A stretch of 64,000 nucleotides of DNA, taken from Nematopogon swammerdamellus (taxonomy: Eukaryota > Arthropoda > Insecta > Lepidoptera > Adelidae). The first letter of the stretch is position 1; each line of letters begins with the position of its first letter. The notes under the pieces were generated by a model that was not told the DNA's origin, searched no databases, and worked only from the letters and a program-made list of their open reading frames with translations. The stretch covers positions 20,847,566-20,911,565 of the forward strand of contig OX336340.1 of the NCBI GenBank assembly GCA_946902875.1. Direction: 5' to 3'. The translations under genes were made by a program, and so were the position numbers. Below are positions 63,955 to 64,000 of this stretch, one piece after another.

Positions 63955-64000
63955 GTATTTTTATGTAAACTGACGCGGTTGGCTACATCACCTACTATAT
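63955..64000 (-). mobile_element. SINE-B 3' end, cut by the window edge
   Basis: TTTTTATGTAAACTGACGCG, GTTGGCTACATCACCTAC. The rest lies beyond 64000. Confidence 0.75.

Overview
This looks like transposon-dense intergenic or intronic DNA from an insect nuclear genome, most likely a moth or butterfly. I recognise no host gene exon, rRNA, bona fide tRNA, operon or CRISPR array. The lepidopteran call rests on remembered repeat signatures that could not be searched here: Helitrons running from TCCTACTA..TATAAA to CAAAAGCTAG, the CCGGCCAAGTGCGAGTC/GGGTTCCGTA repeat, ACCGACTTCC elements, and LINE tails such as ATTTTGATTTGATT or (GAATCT)n.

Provisional names used below. SINE-A: about 400 bp, tRNA-like head, ends CCGGATTACAT-poly(A). 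SINE-B: about 300-400 bp, ends GTGTCAGTTTCCAT-poly(A), found with different heads. SINE-C: about 330 bp, ends in (TATG)n. H1: the head CCGTGTGGGGCCGGTACTTT, shared by SINE-C and part of SINE-B. D: a short poly(A) body. G: the CCGGCCAAGTGCGAGTC...GGGTTCCGTA repeat, '+' when it reads in that direction.

Layout. 1-14 kb: SINE-A/B/C copies, Helitrons, an ACCGACTTCC element, a long inverted repeat at 10.0-10.3 kb and a palindrome at 14.0 kb. 14.5-17.8 kb: the largest coding feature, a decayed non-LTR retrotransposon with reverse transcriptase, CCHC finger and restriction-like endonuclease, broken by one frameshift and one in-frame stop. 19-30 kb: a G-repeat cluster, several LINE fragments and a hAT-type MITE with 8-bp target duplication. 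30-42 kb: a SINE nested in a SINE, a 1-kb fold-back element holding a 109-bp triplication, a Penelope-like remnant with an exact 80-bp inverted repeat, and a six-unit satellite whose every monomer is a long hairpin. 42-64 kb: more SINEs, an RTE-like fragment inside an inverted repeat, microsatellites, several terminal-inverted-repeat elements and a jockey/CR1-like LINE at 62.1-63.3 kb.

Three observations stand out: (1) the SINEs are modular, with heads, a shared core and LINE-like tails in different combinations, some of which have amplified; (2) four inverted elements carry a CTGANGA / 5-bp stem / GAAAC motif with compensatory stem changes, resembling a partial hammerhead ribozyme; (3) the hairpin satellite at 40.4-41.7 kb. 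Everything here is read by eye; boundaries are approximate to about 5-20 bp unless stated.
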